The notes below the pieces were generated by a model. It saw nothing but the letters and a program-made list of their open reading frames with translations. It was not told the DNA's origin and did no database searches. Both the position numbers and the translations under genes were made by a program. Below are positions 17,876 to 27,896 of a stretch of DNA of 64,000 nucleotides, piece after piece (position 1 is the stretch's first letter; each line of letters starts with the position of its first letter). The DNA is from Nonomuraea rubra (GTDB lineage: Bacteria > Actinomycetota > Actinomycetes > Streptosporangiales > Streptosporangiaceae): assembly GCF_014207985.1 (NCBI RefSeq), contig NZ_JACHMI010000001.1, positions 5,935,001-5,999,000 on the forward strand, in the 5' to 3' direction.

Positions 17876-19249
17876 ATGAGAAGAAGAGACCTGTTCAGGA
17901 TGGGCGGCCTGGCCGCGCTGGGCGCGGCCGGGGCGGCCTGCGGCTCCGGCGGCGGCGGGACGGGCGCCGCCGGCTCCACCGAGCTGCAGTTCATGTACTG
18001 GGGCTCCACGTTCGAGAAGGCCGCCATCGAGAAGATGCTCAAGGCCTTCGAGCAGAAGAACCCCGACATCAAGGTGAAACCGGTCTTCACCCCCGACGAG
18101 TACGACGTCAAGCTCAACAGCCTGGTGGCCGGCGGCCGCACGCCCGACGTGGGCTACGTGCCGATGTCCATGTCGTTCCGCCTGGCGGAGCAGGGCAACC
18201 TGGTCAACCTCCACCCGTACCTGCAGAAGTACCCGCAGCTCGCCGGCTACCTCCCGGACGCCTACCTCTGGTACGGCCAGGACAAGCTGCACGGCGTCTC
18301 CACCGCCAACGAGATCGAGCTGCTGTGGTACAGCAAGTCCGCCATCGCCGCCGCCGGCCTCGCCCCGCCACCCGCCGTGGCCGCCTCCGCCTGGTCCTGG
18401 GACCAGCTCGTGGAGAACGCGTACAAGCTCACCGTGGACCAGAACGGCAAGCACCCCGACGAATCCGGCTTCGACCCCGGGCAGGTCCGCCAGTTCGGCA
18501 TCTCGATCAGCCTCACCTACGCCGCCGCCTGGTACGGCTTCCTGCGCAGCAACGGCGCCGACTTCGCCGACGAGGCGGGCAGGAAGTGCCTGCTGGACAC
18601 CCCCGAGTCCGTCCAGGTGTTCCAGAACCTGCAGGACCTCGTCTACAAGCACCGCGTCGCCCCCGGCCCCGGCCAGCTCGCCGCGACCGGCGACGACGTG
18701 CCGGGCACCAACATCCTGCTCAAGACCAAGCGGGTGGCGATGGTGGTGGACGGCCACTGGGCGCTGCTCGACATGAACGAGAGCAAGGTCGACTACGGCA
18801 TCGGCGTGCTGCCCAAGTACGGCGAGCCGTTCACCACCTCCCAGGTCGCGGGCGCGTCCTCGGTGTTCGCCGGGACCAAGCACGTGGAGGAGGCGGTGGA
18901 GCTGTTCGCCTTCCACATCGACCCGCGCTACGTGGACCTGTACAAGCAGGGACTGTGGATGCCGCAGGAGCGGAAGTACTACGAGGACCAGGCGGCCATC
19001 GACTCCTGGACCAAGAACGACGCCCACCCGCCCGAGTTCCGCACGGCGGTCGTCGACTACGGCCGCGACCACGGCGTGCCCGACCTGCGCAACCGGGTCA
19101 AGAACCTGTCCGCGATCTCCAGCGACGTGCTGACCCCCGCCCTGCAGGAGCTGGAGTCGGGCAAGCGGCCCGCCGCCGAGATCCTCAAGGCGGTCACCCC
19201 CAAGATCACCGGCATGCTGCAGGGGTGGCAGCACACGCAGGAGCCGTGA
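17876..19249 (+). CDS. Sugar ABC transporter substrate-binding lipoprotein
   Basis: The 457-residue protein begins with a twin-arginine signal (RRRDLFRMGG) and a lipobox AGAAC, so it is exported folded and anchored by a lipid at Cys22. The mature part is a family 1 (maltose-type) extracellular solute-binding protein; LKAFEQKNPDIKVKPVF and GVLPKYGEPF are typical. It captures the glycan fragment for the two permeases that follow. It starts 27 bases after the GH127 stop, behind AAGGAAC. Confidence 0.9.
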   Translation: MRRRDLFRMGGLAALGAAGAACGSGGGGTGAAGSTELQFMYWGSTFEKAAIEKMLKAFEQKNPDIKVKPVFTPDEYDVKLNSLVAGGRTPDVGYVPMSMSFRLAEQGNLVNLHPYLQKYPQLAGYLPDAYLWYGQDKLHGVSTANEIELLWYSKSAIAAAGLAPPPAVAASAWSWDQLVENAYKLTVDQNGKHPDESGFDPGQVRQFGISISLTYAAAWYGFLRSNGADFADEAGRKCLLDTPESVQVFQNLQDLVYKHRVAPGPGQLAATGDDVPGTNILLKTKRVAMVVDGHWALLDMNESKVDYGIGVLPKYGEPFTTSQVAGASSVFAGTKHVEEAVELFAFHIDPRYVDLYKQGLWMPQERKYYEDQAAIDSWTKNDAHPPEFRTAVVDYGRDHGVPDLRNRVKNLSAISSDVLTPALQELESGKRPAAEILKAVTPKITGMLQGWQHTQEP

Positions 19250-19250
19250 C

Positions 19251-20162
19251 GTGCCCATGAACAAGCCGGGCCTTTCCGGCCAGCGCCGCCTGGAGCGGCG
19301 CTGGGGCGTGCTCATGGCGCTCCCGGCCATCCTCGGATTCGTGATCTTCACGGCGGGGCCGATGGTGGCCTCGTTCGTGTTCAGCCTGACGGACTGGCAG
19401 GTGGGCGGCACCCCTGAGTTCGTCGGGCTCGGCAACTACACCGAGCTGGCCCGCGACGAGCTGTTCTGGACCTCGCTCAGCGCCACCACGTACTACACGC
19501 TCGGCGCGGTCCCGCTGGTGCTGATCGTGTCGTTCGCCGTCGCCATGCTGCTCAACCAGAAGGTCCGCGGCCTGCCGGTCTGGCGCACCATCTTCTACCT
19601 GCCGACGCTCGTGCCGGCCATCGCGAACGTGGTGCTCTGGATCTGGATCTTCAACCCGGACTTCGGGCTGCTGAACTCGCTCCTGCGCCAGGCCGGGCTG
19701 CCGGCCGGGCAGTGGATCTACGACGAGTCGATGGCCATCCCGTCGCTGATCGTGATGAGCACCTGGGGCTTCGGCAACACCATGGTGATCTTCCTGGCGG
19801 GGTTGCAGGGCGTGCCCCGGCACCTGTACGAGGCGGTCTCCATCGACGGCGGCGGCGCGTGGCGGCGCTTCTGGCACGTGACCCTGCCCATGATGACGCC
19901 GACCATCTTCTACAACCTGGTGGTGGGCGTGGTCGGCACGTTCCAGGTGTTCAACCAGGCGTACGTGATGACCGAGGGCGGGCCCAACAACGCCACCCTC
20001 TTCTACGTCTACTACCTGTTCCGGATGGCGTTCAGGGAGAGCGAGATGGGCTACGCCAGCGCGCTCGCCTGGGTGCTGTTCATGATCATCGTGGTGATCA
20101 CGTTCCTGCTCTTCAGGAACGCCAGGCGCTGGGTCTACTACGAGATGGCAGGTGCGCGATGA
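19251..20162 (+). CDS. Sugar ABC transporter permease, MalF type
   Basis: The 303-residue protein has six predicted membrane segments. The cytoplasmic coupling loop reads LYEAVSIDGGGAWRRFWHVTLP, the EAA motif that contacts the ATPase. GTG at 19251 is used as the start; ATG at 19257 is the alternative. The gene is almost joined to the binding-protein gene and overlaps the next permease by an ATGA. No ATPase gene is present, so a shared ATPase of the MsiK kind is expected elsewhere in the genome. Confidence 0.9.
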   Translation: MPMNKPGLSGQRRLERRWGVLMALPAILGFVIFTAGPMVASFVFSLTDWQVGGTPEFVGLGNYTELARDELFWTSLSATTYYTLGAVPLVLIVSFAVAMLLNQKVRGLPVWRTIFYLPTLVPAIANVVLWIWIFNPDFGLLNSLLRQAGLPAGQWIYDESMAIPSLIVMSTWGFGNTMVIFLAGLQGVPRHLYEAVSIDGGGAWRRFWHVTLPMMTPTIFYNLVVGVVGTFQVFNQAYVMTEGGPNNATLFYVYYLFRMAFRESEMGYASALAWVLFMIIVVITFLLFRNARRWVYYEMAGAR

Positions 20163-21055
20163 CCGCCGTGCAGGCGCCGCCGCGCGCGGCCCGAGTGGCG
20201 CCCACCGCCGGCCTGCGCAAGCCCCGCAGGTACGGCAAGGCCCTGGTCTACCTGGCGCTGCTCGCCGGGGCGGTGCCGACGCTGCTGCCGTTCGTGTGGC
20301 TGGTGCGCAGCGCGCTGATGCAGGACGCGCAGATGTTCGTCGCGCCGCCGGAGTGGATCCCCTCGCCGTTCCAGTGGTCGAACTTCACCGAGGCGCTCAC
20401 CGCCCAGCCGTTCTGGCTGTACTTCGTCAACACCGTGATCATCGCGGTGATCAGCGTGCTGGGCACCGTGCTCACCTGCTCCGTCGCCGCCTTCAGCTTC
20501 TCCCGCCTGCGCTGGCGCGGCCGGAACCTCACCTTCGCCGTCCTGCTCAGCGCCGTCATGCTGCCGTACGCGGTGACGCTCATCCCGACGTTCGTCATGT
20601 GGCAGGAGCTGGGCGCGCTGGACACGTTCATCCCGCTCACCGTGCCGAGCTGGTTCGCCGGGGCGGGCGGCGGCGTGTTCAACGTGTTCCTGCTGCGGCA
20701 GTTCTTCCTGACGATCCCGTTCGAGCTGGACGAGGCCGCCTACATCGACGGCGCGTCCCCGTGGCGGGTGTTCTGGACGGTCGTCATGCCGCTGTCGAAG
20801 CCCGCGATCGTGGTGGTCACGATCTTCACGTTCATCGGCACCTGGAACGACTTTCTCGGCCCGCTGCTCTACCTCAACGACGAGGAGAAGTACACGCTCT
20901 CCCTCGGCCTGGCCTCCTTCCAGAGCATCTACCTCACCCAGTGGGGCTACCTGATGGCCGCGTCCGCCGCCGTCATCGCCCCGATCATCGCCCTGTTCTT
21001 CTTCCTGCAGCGTTACTTCATCGAAGGGGTCACGCTCACCGGCATCAAGAACTGA
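20159..21055 (+). CDS. Sugar ABC transporter permease, MalG type
   Basis: This 298-residue membrane protein starts in the ATGA overlap with the previous gene. It has about six membrane segments and an EAA loop (LDEAAYIDGASPWRVFWTVV). It pairs with the MalF-type permease to form the channel. It is the last gene of the GH127 operon; the next gene is on the other strand. Confidence 0.9.
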   Translation: MTAVQAPPRAARVAPTAGLRKPRRYGKALVYLALLAGAVPTLLPFVWLVRSALMQDAQMFVAPPEWIPSPFQWSNFTEALTAQPFWLYFVNTVIIAVISVLGTVLTCSVAAFSFSRLRWRGRNLTFAVLLSAVMLPYAVTLIPTFVMWQELGALDTFIPLTVPSWFAGAGGGVFNVFLLRQFFLTIPFELDEAAYIDGASPWRVFWTVVMPLSKPAIVVVTIFTFIGTWNDFLGPLLYLNDEEKYTLSLGLASFQSIYLTQWGYLMAASAAVIAPIIALFFFLQRYFIEGVTLTGIKN

Positions 21056-21071
21056 CAGGCGGGCGGCGGCG

Positions 21072-21377
21072 TCACGCTCCAGGCGCCGAGGCGTCGTCGC
21101 CCGCGCGATACGTCGTCAGGGCGCGCAGCAGCCGGGTCTCCTCCCGGCCGAGCGCGGACGCCAGCAGGCCGAGCCCGGCGCCGATGCCGTCGAGGCGCCG
21201 GCCTCGCGCCTGCCAGTAGGCGCGGCCGTAGTCGTCGCCGCCCAGGGCCGCGCGGGTGGCGCTCACCGAGGTCGCGTACCGGACGTCGGCACCGGACACC
21301 AGGGCGGCCATGTCGCTCGTGCCGCGCGCCAGCCTGCGCAGCTGGGCCTTGCTGTAAGCCGATCCGTCGAACTCCAC
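21072..21377 (-). CDS. Small helical WXG100-like protein
   Basis: This 101-residue protein starts at GTG. It is all-helical in character, with Tyr-x-x-Ala-Tyr-Trp-x-Ala-Arg in the middle where WXG100 proteins have their turn, so it resembles an ESX/WXG secretion partner, but no exact WXG triplet is present. It is divergent from the YbaB-like/giant-protein operon across 113 bases. That position makes it a candidate partner or chaperone of the giant protein. Family assignment is tentative. Confidence 0.6.
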   Translation of the reverse strand: MEFDGSAYSKAQLRRLARGTSDMAALVSGADVRYATSVSATRAALGGDDYGRAYWQARGRRLDGIGAGLGLLASALGREETRLLRALTTYRAGDDASAPGA

Positions 21378-21490
21378 GAGTCGGCAGCGTAGCGAACCAC
21401 CGGGAGTCCAAGGTCAATCCGCGTCATGAAATAGGAGAAGATGGGGCATGGGAGGCCATTGAGGCTGATGTTGCTGATGTGGGGACGGCG

Positions 21491-21868
21491 ATGGCGTCGA
21501 ACGAGCAGTGGAAGCTGCTGGAGCAGCTCGTCCAGGAAGTCAACCAGCAGACCGAGCAGCTCAAACAGATGCAGGAACGGATGCGGGAGCTGTCGGCGAC
21601 GGCCGTCTCCCGGGACGGCATGGTGACCGTCACCGTCGGCCCCCGTGGCGAGGTGCGGGCGATCGAGCTCGACCCGCGGGTCTACCGGAAACTGTCGCCG
21701 TCGGAGCTGTCCGGCTCGATCGTGGAACAGATCGGGCACGCGACCCGGCAGGTCTCCGGCGAGATGAAGGAGCTGATGGAGCCCTTCGTGCCGGACCTCC
21801 CCTTCGACGACCTGTTCGGGGAGGAGACGGGCTTCGAGTCCTTCCTCCCGCGACCGGGAACCCCGTAG
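21491..21868 (+). CDS. YbaB/EbfC-family nucleoid-associated-like protein
   Basis: The ATG at 21491 is chosen because it follows GGGGACGGCG; a GTG at 21479 is possible. The 125-residue protein has an N-terminal helix (LEQLVQEVNQQTEQLKQMQE), then a strand pair (GMVTVTVGPRGEVRAIEL) and helices typical of YbaB. In actinomycetes YbaB-like genes often precede WXG-type secreted or toxin genes, where they may be secretion partners rather than DNA-binding proteins. The stop codon touches the start of the giant gene, so the two are translated together. Confidence 0.78.
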   Translation: MASNEQWKLLEQLVQEVNQQTEQLKQMQERMRELSATAVSRDGMVTVTVGPRGEVRAIELDPRVYRKLSPSELSGSIVEQIGHATRQVSGEMKELMEPFVPDLPFDDLFGEETGFESFLPRPGTP

Positions 21869-24800
21869 ATGGGGCTCGATCTCAGCCTGGTGCCCGACAT
21901 CGTCAAGCCGATGGCACTGCCGCTGACGGGCGGCGCGTTGCCCGAGGCCGACGCCGGCGGGATCATCGCCGAGGCGCGAACCCTGGAGGAGCTCGCCGAC
22001 ACCCTGGCCGAGATCAAGGCGGACGACGCCGGCGCCGTCATGCGGCTGCTGCGCGACGGGCTCTGGGAAGGGGCCGCCAAGGAGTCGTTCGAGCAGGTCT
22101 TCACCGCCCTCAGCGGGCGGGAGGATACGGAGGGCTCGCCCGAGGCGCTGCTCGACCTGCTGGAACAGGCGCTGCGGGACGAGGCGCGGTCCCTGCGCGA
22201 GCACGGCGTGCGGATGCAGCACACCGAATGGATGATCTACGCGTCGCTGGCGCTGCTCGGCGCGATGATCGTCAGGCTGCTGGTGTGGATCTACGTGAAC
22301 GGTCCCGCCGTGCTCCGCCTGATCCAGCACAACACGCTGCTGACCAAGGTGAACATCCAGACGCTGAAGCGGCTCATCCTGCTGAACATGGTGCGGTTCG
22401 GCGGCATCATGGGCGGCCTGGACCTCGGCGTGCAGGTCGCCCAGCAGCTCTGGGGCGAGCGCGAGGGCGGCGACTTCGACCTCGAGTCGCTCGCCCTGTC
22501 GCTGGGCGGCGGCGCGCTGACCGGCGCGCTGTTCGCCGGCGCGAACGCGGGCCTGTCGCGGCTGCTGAGCCGGCGGATGGTGTACGTGGCGTCCAGGGCC
22601 GAGCTGGCCGTGCGTGACAGGCTGGTGGCGCTGGGGCAGAGCATGTACGGGCAGGCGCTGCTGGGCGGGGTGACGGGCACGGCCGGGGCGGTCCCGGGGC
22701 TCGCGCTCAGCGGGCAGCTCGATGCCGAACATCTCGGGTACACGTTCATCTCGGGGGTCGCCGGCGGGCTCGACGTGCCGGCGGCGGCACGGGTGAGCTA
22801 CCTCCCGATGCTCGCCACCGCCGAACTCGGTCCCAACCCGGCCGGCGACGCCGGCGGCCCGCCAGGGTCCCGGACCGACGCCACGACCCTCGTGCAGCAT
22901 GGTCCGCCCGAGAGCCGCAGTGACCCCGGCACCGTGGCCGACCGGCCGCCGCCGCACCCCGAACCGAGCGGTGCCACGCACGCGCCGCACCGCGGCGACA
23001 CGATCGTGGGCGAGGTCGTCCAGCGCCGCGACACGCTGCTCCCGCCCGAACGGGCCACGCCCGTCGGCGCTGCGCCGGCGGAACGCCCAGGGCCGGGCGG
23101 CGCTGCGCCGGATGAGCGCCCGGGGCTGGGCGGCGCTGTGGCGGCCGAGCGGGCTGCGTCCGGAGGCAGCGGTGTTCACGGTGAGCGTTCTGTGGCGTCC
23201 GGCGGCGGACTTCCTGCTGAGCGGACGCCGCCACACCACGCCGCGCCCGCCGAGCGGAGCCCGATGGGCGGGATGCCGGCGGTGCGGAGCGACGCCGAGA
23301 CCCCGGGCGACCTTCCCCGCGGCTCGGCGCTCCCGGCCACCCTTCCGGCCGTCAACGCGGCCCCTCACGTCACGGAGCCGACCGAGCAGCACCCGGCCGA
23401 GCAGCACCCGGCCGAGCAGGACACGGCCGGGAAGGACTCGGCCGAGCGGGGCACGGTCGAGCGGGACACCGGGAGGGACGCTGCGGATGCGGAGGGTTCC
23501 CGGTCGGCGCCACTTCCGCAGCGGGATCACGGCACCACCCCTCTGGCGGGCGAGCAGACGTCCACGGCTTCCCGGCCCTCCACGGACCGGCCGGAGCTGC
23601 CCGCGGTCACCGGCACAGCTCCGGCCGCCGCCCGCCCGGCGCATGGGGACCGCCCCGCCGAGGCACACCAACCGGCCGACCCGCCCACCGAAACGGCCCA
23701 CCCACCTGCGGAAGCAGCGGCCAAGGCGCCCGCCGAACCGGCCCACCCGCCCGCTTCCGAACGGCCGGACGGGCCGGAGGAGATGAGCACGCCGGCCCTC
23801 CACTCTAGAGCGCTGCCCGCCGGCCCGGCCTCGCCCGGCCCCCAGGACCGGGTGGCGAGCCTGCTCAGCCAGGACGGCGCGTACGACCCGATCAGCCTCC
23901 CCGCCTGGGCGGCCTCCGACCGGGCGGCCGTGCAACGGCTGATGGACACGATGGGCTCCTCGACGAAGGACCTCCTCGGCGCGGCCCGCAAGGACGGCCT
24001 GCTGCGGGCGATCGGCGACCCCGGCCACCTCCTGGTCCACAGCGAGTACCAGGCCCTGGGCAGGACCCTCCGATCCTGGCAGGCGGTCGAGCGGAGCGAC
24101 CTGCCGTCGTTCGTACGGGCCGGCGACATCGTGGGCCCCCGCCGGATCCTCCACCAGTTGCCGTTCGACTCGCCCGAGGCGGCGGTCATCGCGCGGCGGC
24201 TGGCCGTCGAGCAACTGATCAGGATGTGGGGCTTCGGCGCGGGCGAGCTGCTGCCGCCACGGCTGGCCATGAACATGGCCGCGCTCGACGAGTTCGGGCT
24301 GACGGGCGTCCTGGATTTGCAGGCGTACGCCGATCCCAGCCGCGCCAGGACCGCCGCCAGGGACTACGCCCGCGACGGCGAGGTGCTGCGCGACTTTCTG
24401 CGGCAGCAGTACGCGCAGACCCAGCACGAGCTGAGCCGCCACGGCATCGAGGAGCTGACGCTCTACCGTGGCGTGGCGTTCGAGTGGGGACACACGATGC
24501 CGGCCCTGGCCGCCGCCGCGACCGGGGACGTGGTGGCGGCTCCGCCGGCGCTGCCGCTGCAGTCCTGGAGCGCCATCCCGGGCGTCGCCAAGCGGTACAC
24601 CGGCCTGGGGGACGGGGCGGTCATGGCGGGCGTCTTCCCTGCCTCCCGCGTGCTGGCCACCCCGTGGACGGGGATGGGGCAGCTTCCCCTGCACGAGTTC
24701 GTCCTGCTCGCGGGGCCCGGCGAGGTCACCGTGCTGCGGCCGCCGCACGTCGCCGAGGCGGGCCTGCTGCCGTTCCACCGTGGTCCCGATGGTGAGGTTC

Positions 24801-27800
24801 ACGTCCTCATGCAGCTGCGTTCCGTGGAGACGCACCACGGAGGGTTGTGGGCGCCGGTCGCCGGTGCCCGGCAGGCCGGCGAGCCGCCCGTTCAGACGGC
24901 GTTCCGCGAGGCGGGCGAGGAGATGAGGCTGGACCTGAGCGAGGTGGAGGTGCGGGCGGTCCACCACGACGATCACGGCGGGTGGGCGTTCGACACCGTC
25001 ATCGGTGAGGTGCCCTCCCGGGTGGACGTGTGGCCGGCGTCTCCGGAGTCCATCGACCTCGCGTGGGTGCCGCTGCGCGAGGTGGCGAGCCTTGATCTGC
25101 ATCCGGACTTCGCCGCGGCGTGGCCCGAGGTGCGCGCCCGGCTCGAACACGTCCTGGAGGAGCCGGGCACCGCCCCGCCCATGACGGAGACCGCCGTCGC
25201 GGGGGCGGGTGAGGTCCGGAACGTGCGCATGCCCGCGGTGCCCGGCCCTCCGGACACCGCGCTCGCCGACGGGTACTCCCCGATAGCCGACCCGCGGCCG
25301 CGCAACTTCGCCGAGGCCGCGGCGACCTTCTACCGCTGGACGCCCGGCGACGGAGGCCGCCACGAGGACGGTGCGCCCAACCGCATCGAACGGCTGCTCA
25401 ACGGCAACGACCCTGCGAGAGACGGCGGCCCATCGCACGGAGAACTCCTTGAGCGGGGCAACCGGCTGATGCGCGAGCTGCCCGTCGAGCGGCAGAGCGA
25501 CGCGGCGGCGCGGGCCCTGGCCTCCATGTGCACGAGCCTGCGCGCCGAGAACCCGAGAAGGGCCATCGGCGACCTGGCGATGCAGCTCTTCGGCGCGCGC
25601 CTGGACGTCGACGCCCTGATCGAGCTCCACCAGGACGCCCAGAGGCAGGGCCTGGCGCCCGAGGCCGCACGCGACCGCGCCGAGCTGGCCGAAATCCTCG
25701 GCAGGGCCATGGCCGCGGACCGCCATCGCTGGCTCGGCGTCCAGCACCGGTCCCTGCTGCCTTCCTCGACCGTCGCGGAGACGCGCGTGGCCGGGCTCCT
25801 GGTGGAGATGATGGGGCCCCTGGTCACTCGGAGCACGGTCAGCACGTTCATGCGGCCGCTGCTCGACGCCGCCGGGGTGCACACCGTCCGGCAGGTGGTG
25901 CCGCTCGTGCAGGCGGCGCACGCCAACGGTCACCTGCCACCGGGAACGTCAGGGGACAGGGCCTTCCACGAGGCCATGCTGGGGTTCCGGCAGGTGGACC
26001 CGGAGTTGTGGAACGGCCTGCTGGTGGCCGGGAAGTACGCGCTGGGCGAGGTGAGCGACCCCGCGGCCCGGGTGCTGTCGGCCCTGAACGACGTCGTCAC
26101 GCACCCGGAGACGGGCATGGGGCGGCGGGTCCACCTGCCGCTGGAGCGCCTGGCTCACGAGGTCGGCCAGGCGGGCTCGCTCGACCGGCTCATCCGCCTG
26201 GCCGGGGACGCGCGGGCGCACGGGGACGACCCGGCGCGGGCCGCCAGTGCCCGCGAGCTCACCGAGCTGCTCGTCGCCCATCGGGGGCGGGACCCGTACC
26301 TGTGGGACGGGTTGCGGCTCGCGGACGAGTACGGCGTCGCGCGGGCGACCGACGACGAGGTACGCGCCCTGGCACGGCTCACCGAGATCACCGCTCCGGG
26401 GCCTTCGTCCCGGATGTGGGTGTTCGACCCGCTGCGCCGCCTGGCCGACGAGGCGGGCCTGGGCCCGTCCGCGGAGCGGCTGGCCCAGCGTGCGGCCGAG
26501 GCCGCGCAACGCGGCTTCGACCTGTTCGGCCCGGTCGACCGGCGCCAGGTGCTCGACGCGCTGAGGCCTCCTCGCCCTGAAGGCGGAGCGCCGGACCAGC
26601 CCACGGCGCCCGCGAAGGCGAGCGCTCCGGGCCTGCATGACCTGCCCCCCGCGGCAGTGCGCGACGCCCGGGAGGCCGCGAGCCGTGACCACGCGCGGGC
26701 GCGGCACGAGTACCGCCACAGCCTCTCCCGCCTGCGCCGCTCCCTGCAGTCGATCACCGGCGCCGGCCCCCGCACCGTGCTGGAGCAGCGCATGGTCGCC
26801 TCGCTGGAAGCCCGCGTCCAGGCGTGGCGGCGCTGGCCGGACGTCTCCGAGGTGTCGTACACGCGCGACTTCGACACCTTCAGGACGGCCTACGACCAGG
26901 CGGTGGAACGCGGGCTCAGGGGCGAGGCGGTGATCCCGTACCTGTACGAGAACGCGACCGCCTCCCTGGGCGCCCGGGAAGGCGGACGCGGGTTCGGCCT
27001 GGAGATCGAGTTCGACCTGCCGGACGGCGCCATGACCGACAGGGCGATGGGCATCCCCCGAGCCCTGCACGAGGCCGGCCTGACCGCCGACGCCACCGTG
27101 CACGCGTACCACACCTCCAAGGACGGCGGCTACCGTTCGGGCGCGCACGGCGGGCGCGGGCTGTGGAGGATGGAGAGCGACAGCACGGTGATGGGCGAGC
27201 TGGTCTCGCCCATCCTGTACGACGAGCCGGAGACGTGGGAGAACCTCCGCCTGGCCTGCGAGATCATCCGCGCGCACGGCGGCGTCGCCAGCGTCAGGAC
27301 GGGCGGGCACATCCACGTGAGCACGCACGACTACGACCACCTCGTGGCCAACTACACCAGCGTGCTGACCTACGTGGCCCAGCACACCGACACGCTCTAC
27401 CGGCTCGGGCACAACCCGGAGAGGGAGGGCCACCGCGGGCAGAACTGGTGCCGCCCCGGCGAGCCGCTCGCCGACGGATACCGTTCGATCGCGGACGTGC
27501 GGGGCCTGCACGGGCGCAAGACGGCGGTGAACACGTTCGGCGTGACGGGCGGGCCGGCGGACCACGTCGAGTTCCGGATGTGGGACGGCTCGCTCGACCC
27601 CGCCGTGATCCAGTCCCAGGTGAAGGTCTCGCTCGCGCTGGTCGAGGCCGCGTTCCGCACCACGATCCTGGACGCGCAGCCCAACGGGGGCCGGCACGAG
27701 CCCCTGGGCGCGCACGAGGGACTGCGCCGTCTCGGCTCCATCCCGGACACCACCGAGGAGGGCAGCCTCTCCTTCCGGCTGCTGATGGACGAGCTGTTCT

Positions 27801-27883
27801 GGCGGGCCGCCGACAAGGAGCAGCTCACCGCCCTGTACGCGGTCACCCGCTGGGCCGTCCCGCACGACGGGGAGCCGGGATGA
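21869..27883 (+). CDS. 2004-residue WXG-type protein with ADP-ribosyltransferase, Nudix and amidoligase domains
   Basis: Residues 1-110 form a WXG100-like helical region, followed by a hydrophobic stretch (about 115-145). Residues 300-650 are a Pro/Ala/Glu linker. At 850-955 there is an ADP-ribosyltransferase-like domain with LYRG (Arg867), SWS (899-901) and Glu943, a plausible R-S-E triad. A Nudix domain follows; its box has G999, E1005, R1013-E1014 and E1017-E1018, with Arg1020 where Gly is usual. Residues 1320-1600 hold about three helical repeats of roughly 95 residues. The C-terminal domain from about 1705 to 1985 matches amidoligases: GLEIEF with E1712, GGHIHVS with H1814, and EFRMWDGS. 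The three activities in one exported-type protein suggest a conflict effector or peptide-modifying factor; the biological role is inference. Confidence 0.85.
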   Translation: MGLDLSLVPDIVKPMALPLTGGALPEADAGGIIAEARTLEELADTLAEIKADDAGAVMRLLRDGLWEGAAKESFEQVFTALSGREDTEGSPEALLDLLEQALRDEARSLREHGVRMQHTEWMIYASLALLGAMIVRLLVWIYVNGPAVLRLIQHNTLLTKVNIQTLKRLILLNMVRFGGIMGGLDLGVQVAQQLWGEREGGDFDLESLALSLGGGALTGALFAGANAGLSRLLSRRMVYVASRAELAVRDRLVALGQSMYGQALLGGVTGTAGAVPGLALSGQLDAEHLGYTFISGVAGGLDVPAAARVSYLPMLATAELGPNPAGDAGGPPGSRTDATTLVQHGPPESRSDPGTVADRPPPHPEPSGATHAPHRGDTIVGEVVQRRDTLLPPERATPVGAAPAERPGPGGAAPDERPGLGGAVAAERAASGGSGVHGERSVASGGGLPAERTPPHHAAPAERSPMGGMPAVRSDAETPGDLPRGSALPATLPAVNAAPHVTEPTEQHPAEQHPAEQDTAGKDSAERGTVERDTGRDAADAEGSRSAPLPQRDHGTTPLAGEQTSTASRPSTDRPELPAVTGTAPAAARPAHGDRPAEAHQPADPPTETAHPPAEAAAKAPAEPAHPPASERPDGPEEMSTPALHSRALPAGPASPGPQDRVASLLSQDGAYDPISLPAWAASDRAAVQRLMDTMGSSTKDLLGAARKDGLLRAIGDPGHLLVHSEYQALGRTLRSWQAVERSDLPSFVRAGDIVGPRRILHQLPFDSPEAAVIARRLAVEQLIRMWGFGAGELLPPRLAMNMAALDEFGLTGVLDLQAYADPSRARTAARDYARDGEVLRDFLRQQYAQTQHELSRHGIEELTLYRGVAFEWGHTMPALAAAATGDVVAAPPALPLQSWSAIPGVAKRYTGLGDGAVMAGVFPASRVLATPWTGMGQLPLHEFVLLAGPGEVTVLRPPHVAEAGLLPFHRGPDGEVHVLMQLRSVETHHGGLWAPVAGARQAGEPPVQTAFREAGEEMRLDLSEVEVRAVHHDDHGGWAFDTVIGEVPSRVDVWPASPESIDLAWVPLREVASLDLHPDFAAAWPEVRARLEHVLEEPGTAPPMTETAVAGAGEVRNVRMPAVPGPPDTALADGYSPIADPRPRNFAEAAATFYRWTPGDGGRHEDGAPNRIERLLNGNDPARDGGPSHGELLERGNRLMRELPVERQSDAAARALASMCTSLRAENPRRAIGDLAMQLFGARLDVDALIELHQDAQRQGLAPEAARDRAELAEILGRAMAADRHRWLGVQHRSLLPSSTVAETRVAGLLVEMMGPLVTRSTVSTFMRPLLDAAGVHTVRQVVPLVQAAHANGHLPPGTSGDRAFHEAMLGFRQVDPELWNGLLVAGKYALGEVSDPAARVLSALNDVVTHPETGMGRRVHLPLERLAHEVGQAGSLDRLIRLAGDARAHGDDPARAASARELTELLVAHRGRDPYLWDGLRLADEYGVARATDDEVRALARLTEITAPGPSSRMWVFDPLRRLADEAGLGPSAERLAQRAAEAAQRGFDLFGPVDRRQVLDALRPPRPEGGAPDQPTAPAKASAPGLHDLPPAAVRDAREAASRDHARARHEYRHSLSRLRRSLQSITGAGPRTVLEQRMVASLEARVQAWRRWPDVSEVSYTRDFDTFRTAYDQAVERGLRGEAVIPYLYENATASLGAREGGRGFGLEIEFDLPDGAMTDRAMGIPRALHEAGLTADATVHAYHTSKDGGYRSGAHGGRGLWRMESDSTVMGELVSPILYDEPETWENLRLACEIIRAHGGVASVRTGGHIHVSTHDYDHLVANYTSVLTYVAQHTDTLYRLGHNPEREGHRGQNWCRPGEPLADGYRSIADVRGLHGRKTAVNTFGVTGGPADHVEFRMWDGSLDPAVIQSQVKVSLALVEAAFRTTILDAQPNGGRHEPLGAHEGLRRLGSIPDTTEEGSLSFRLLMDELFWRAADKEQLTALYAVTRWAVPHDGEPG

Positions 27884-27896
27884 GGAGGCCGCACCC

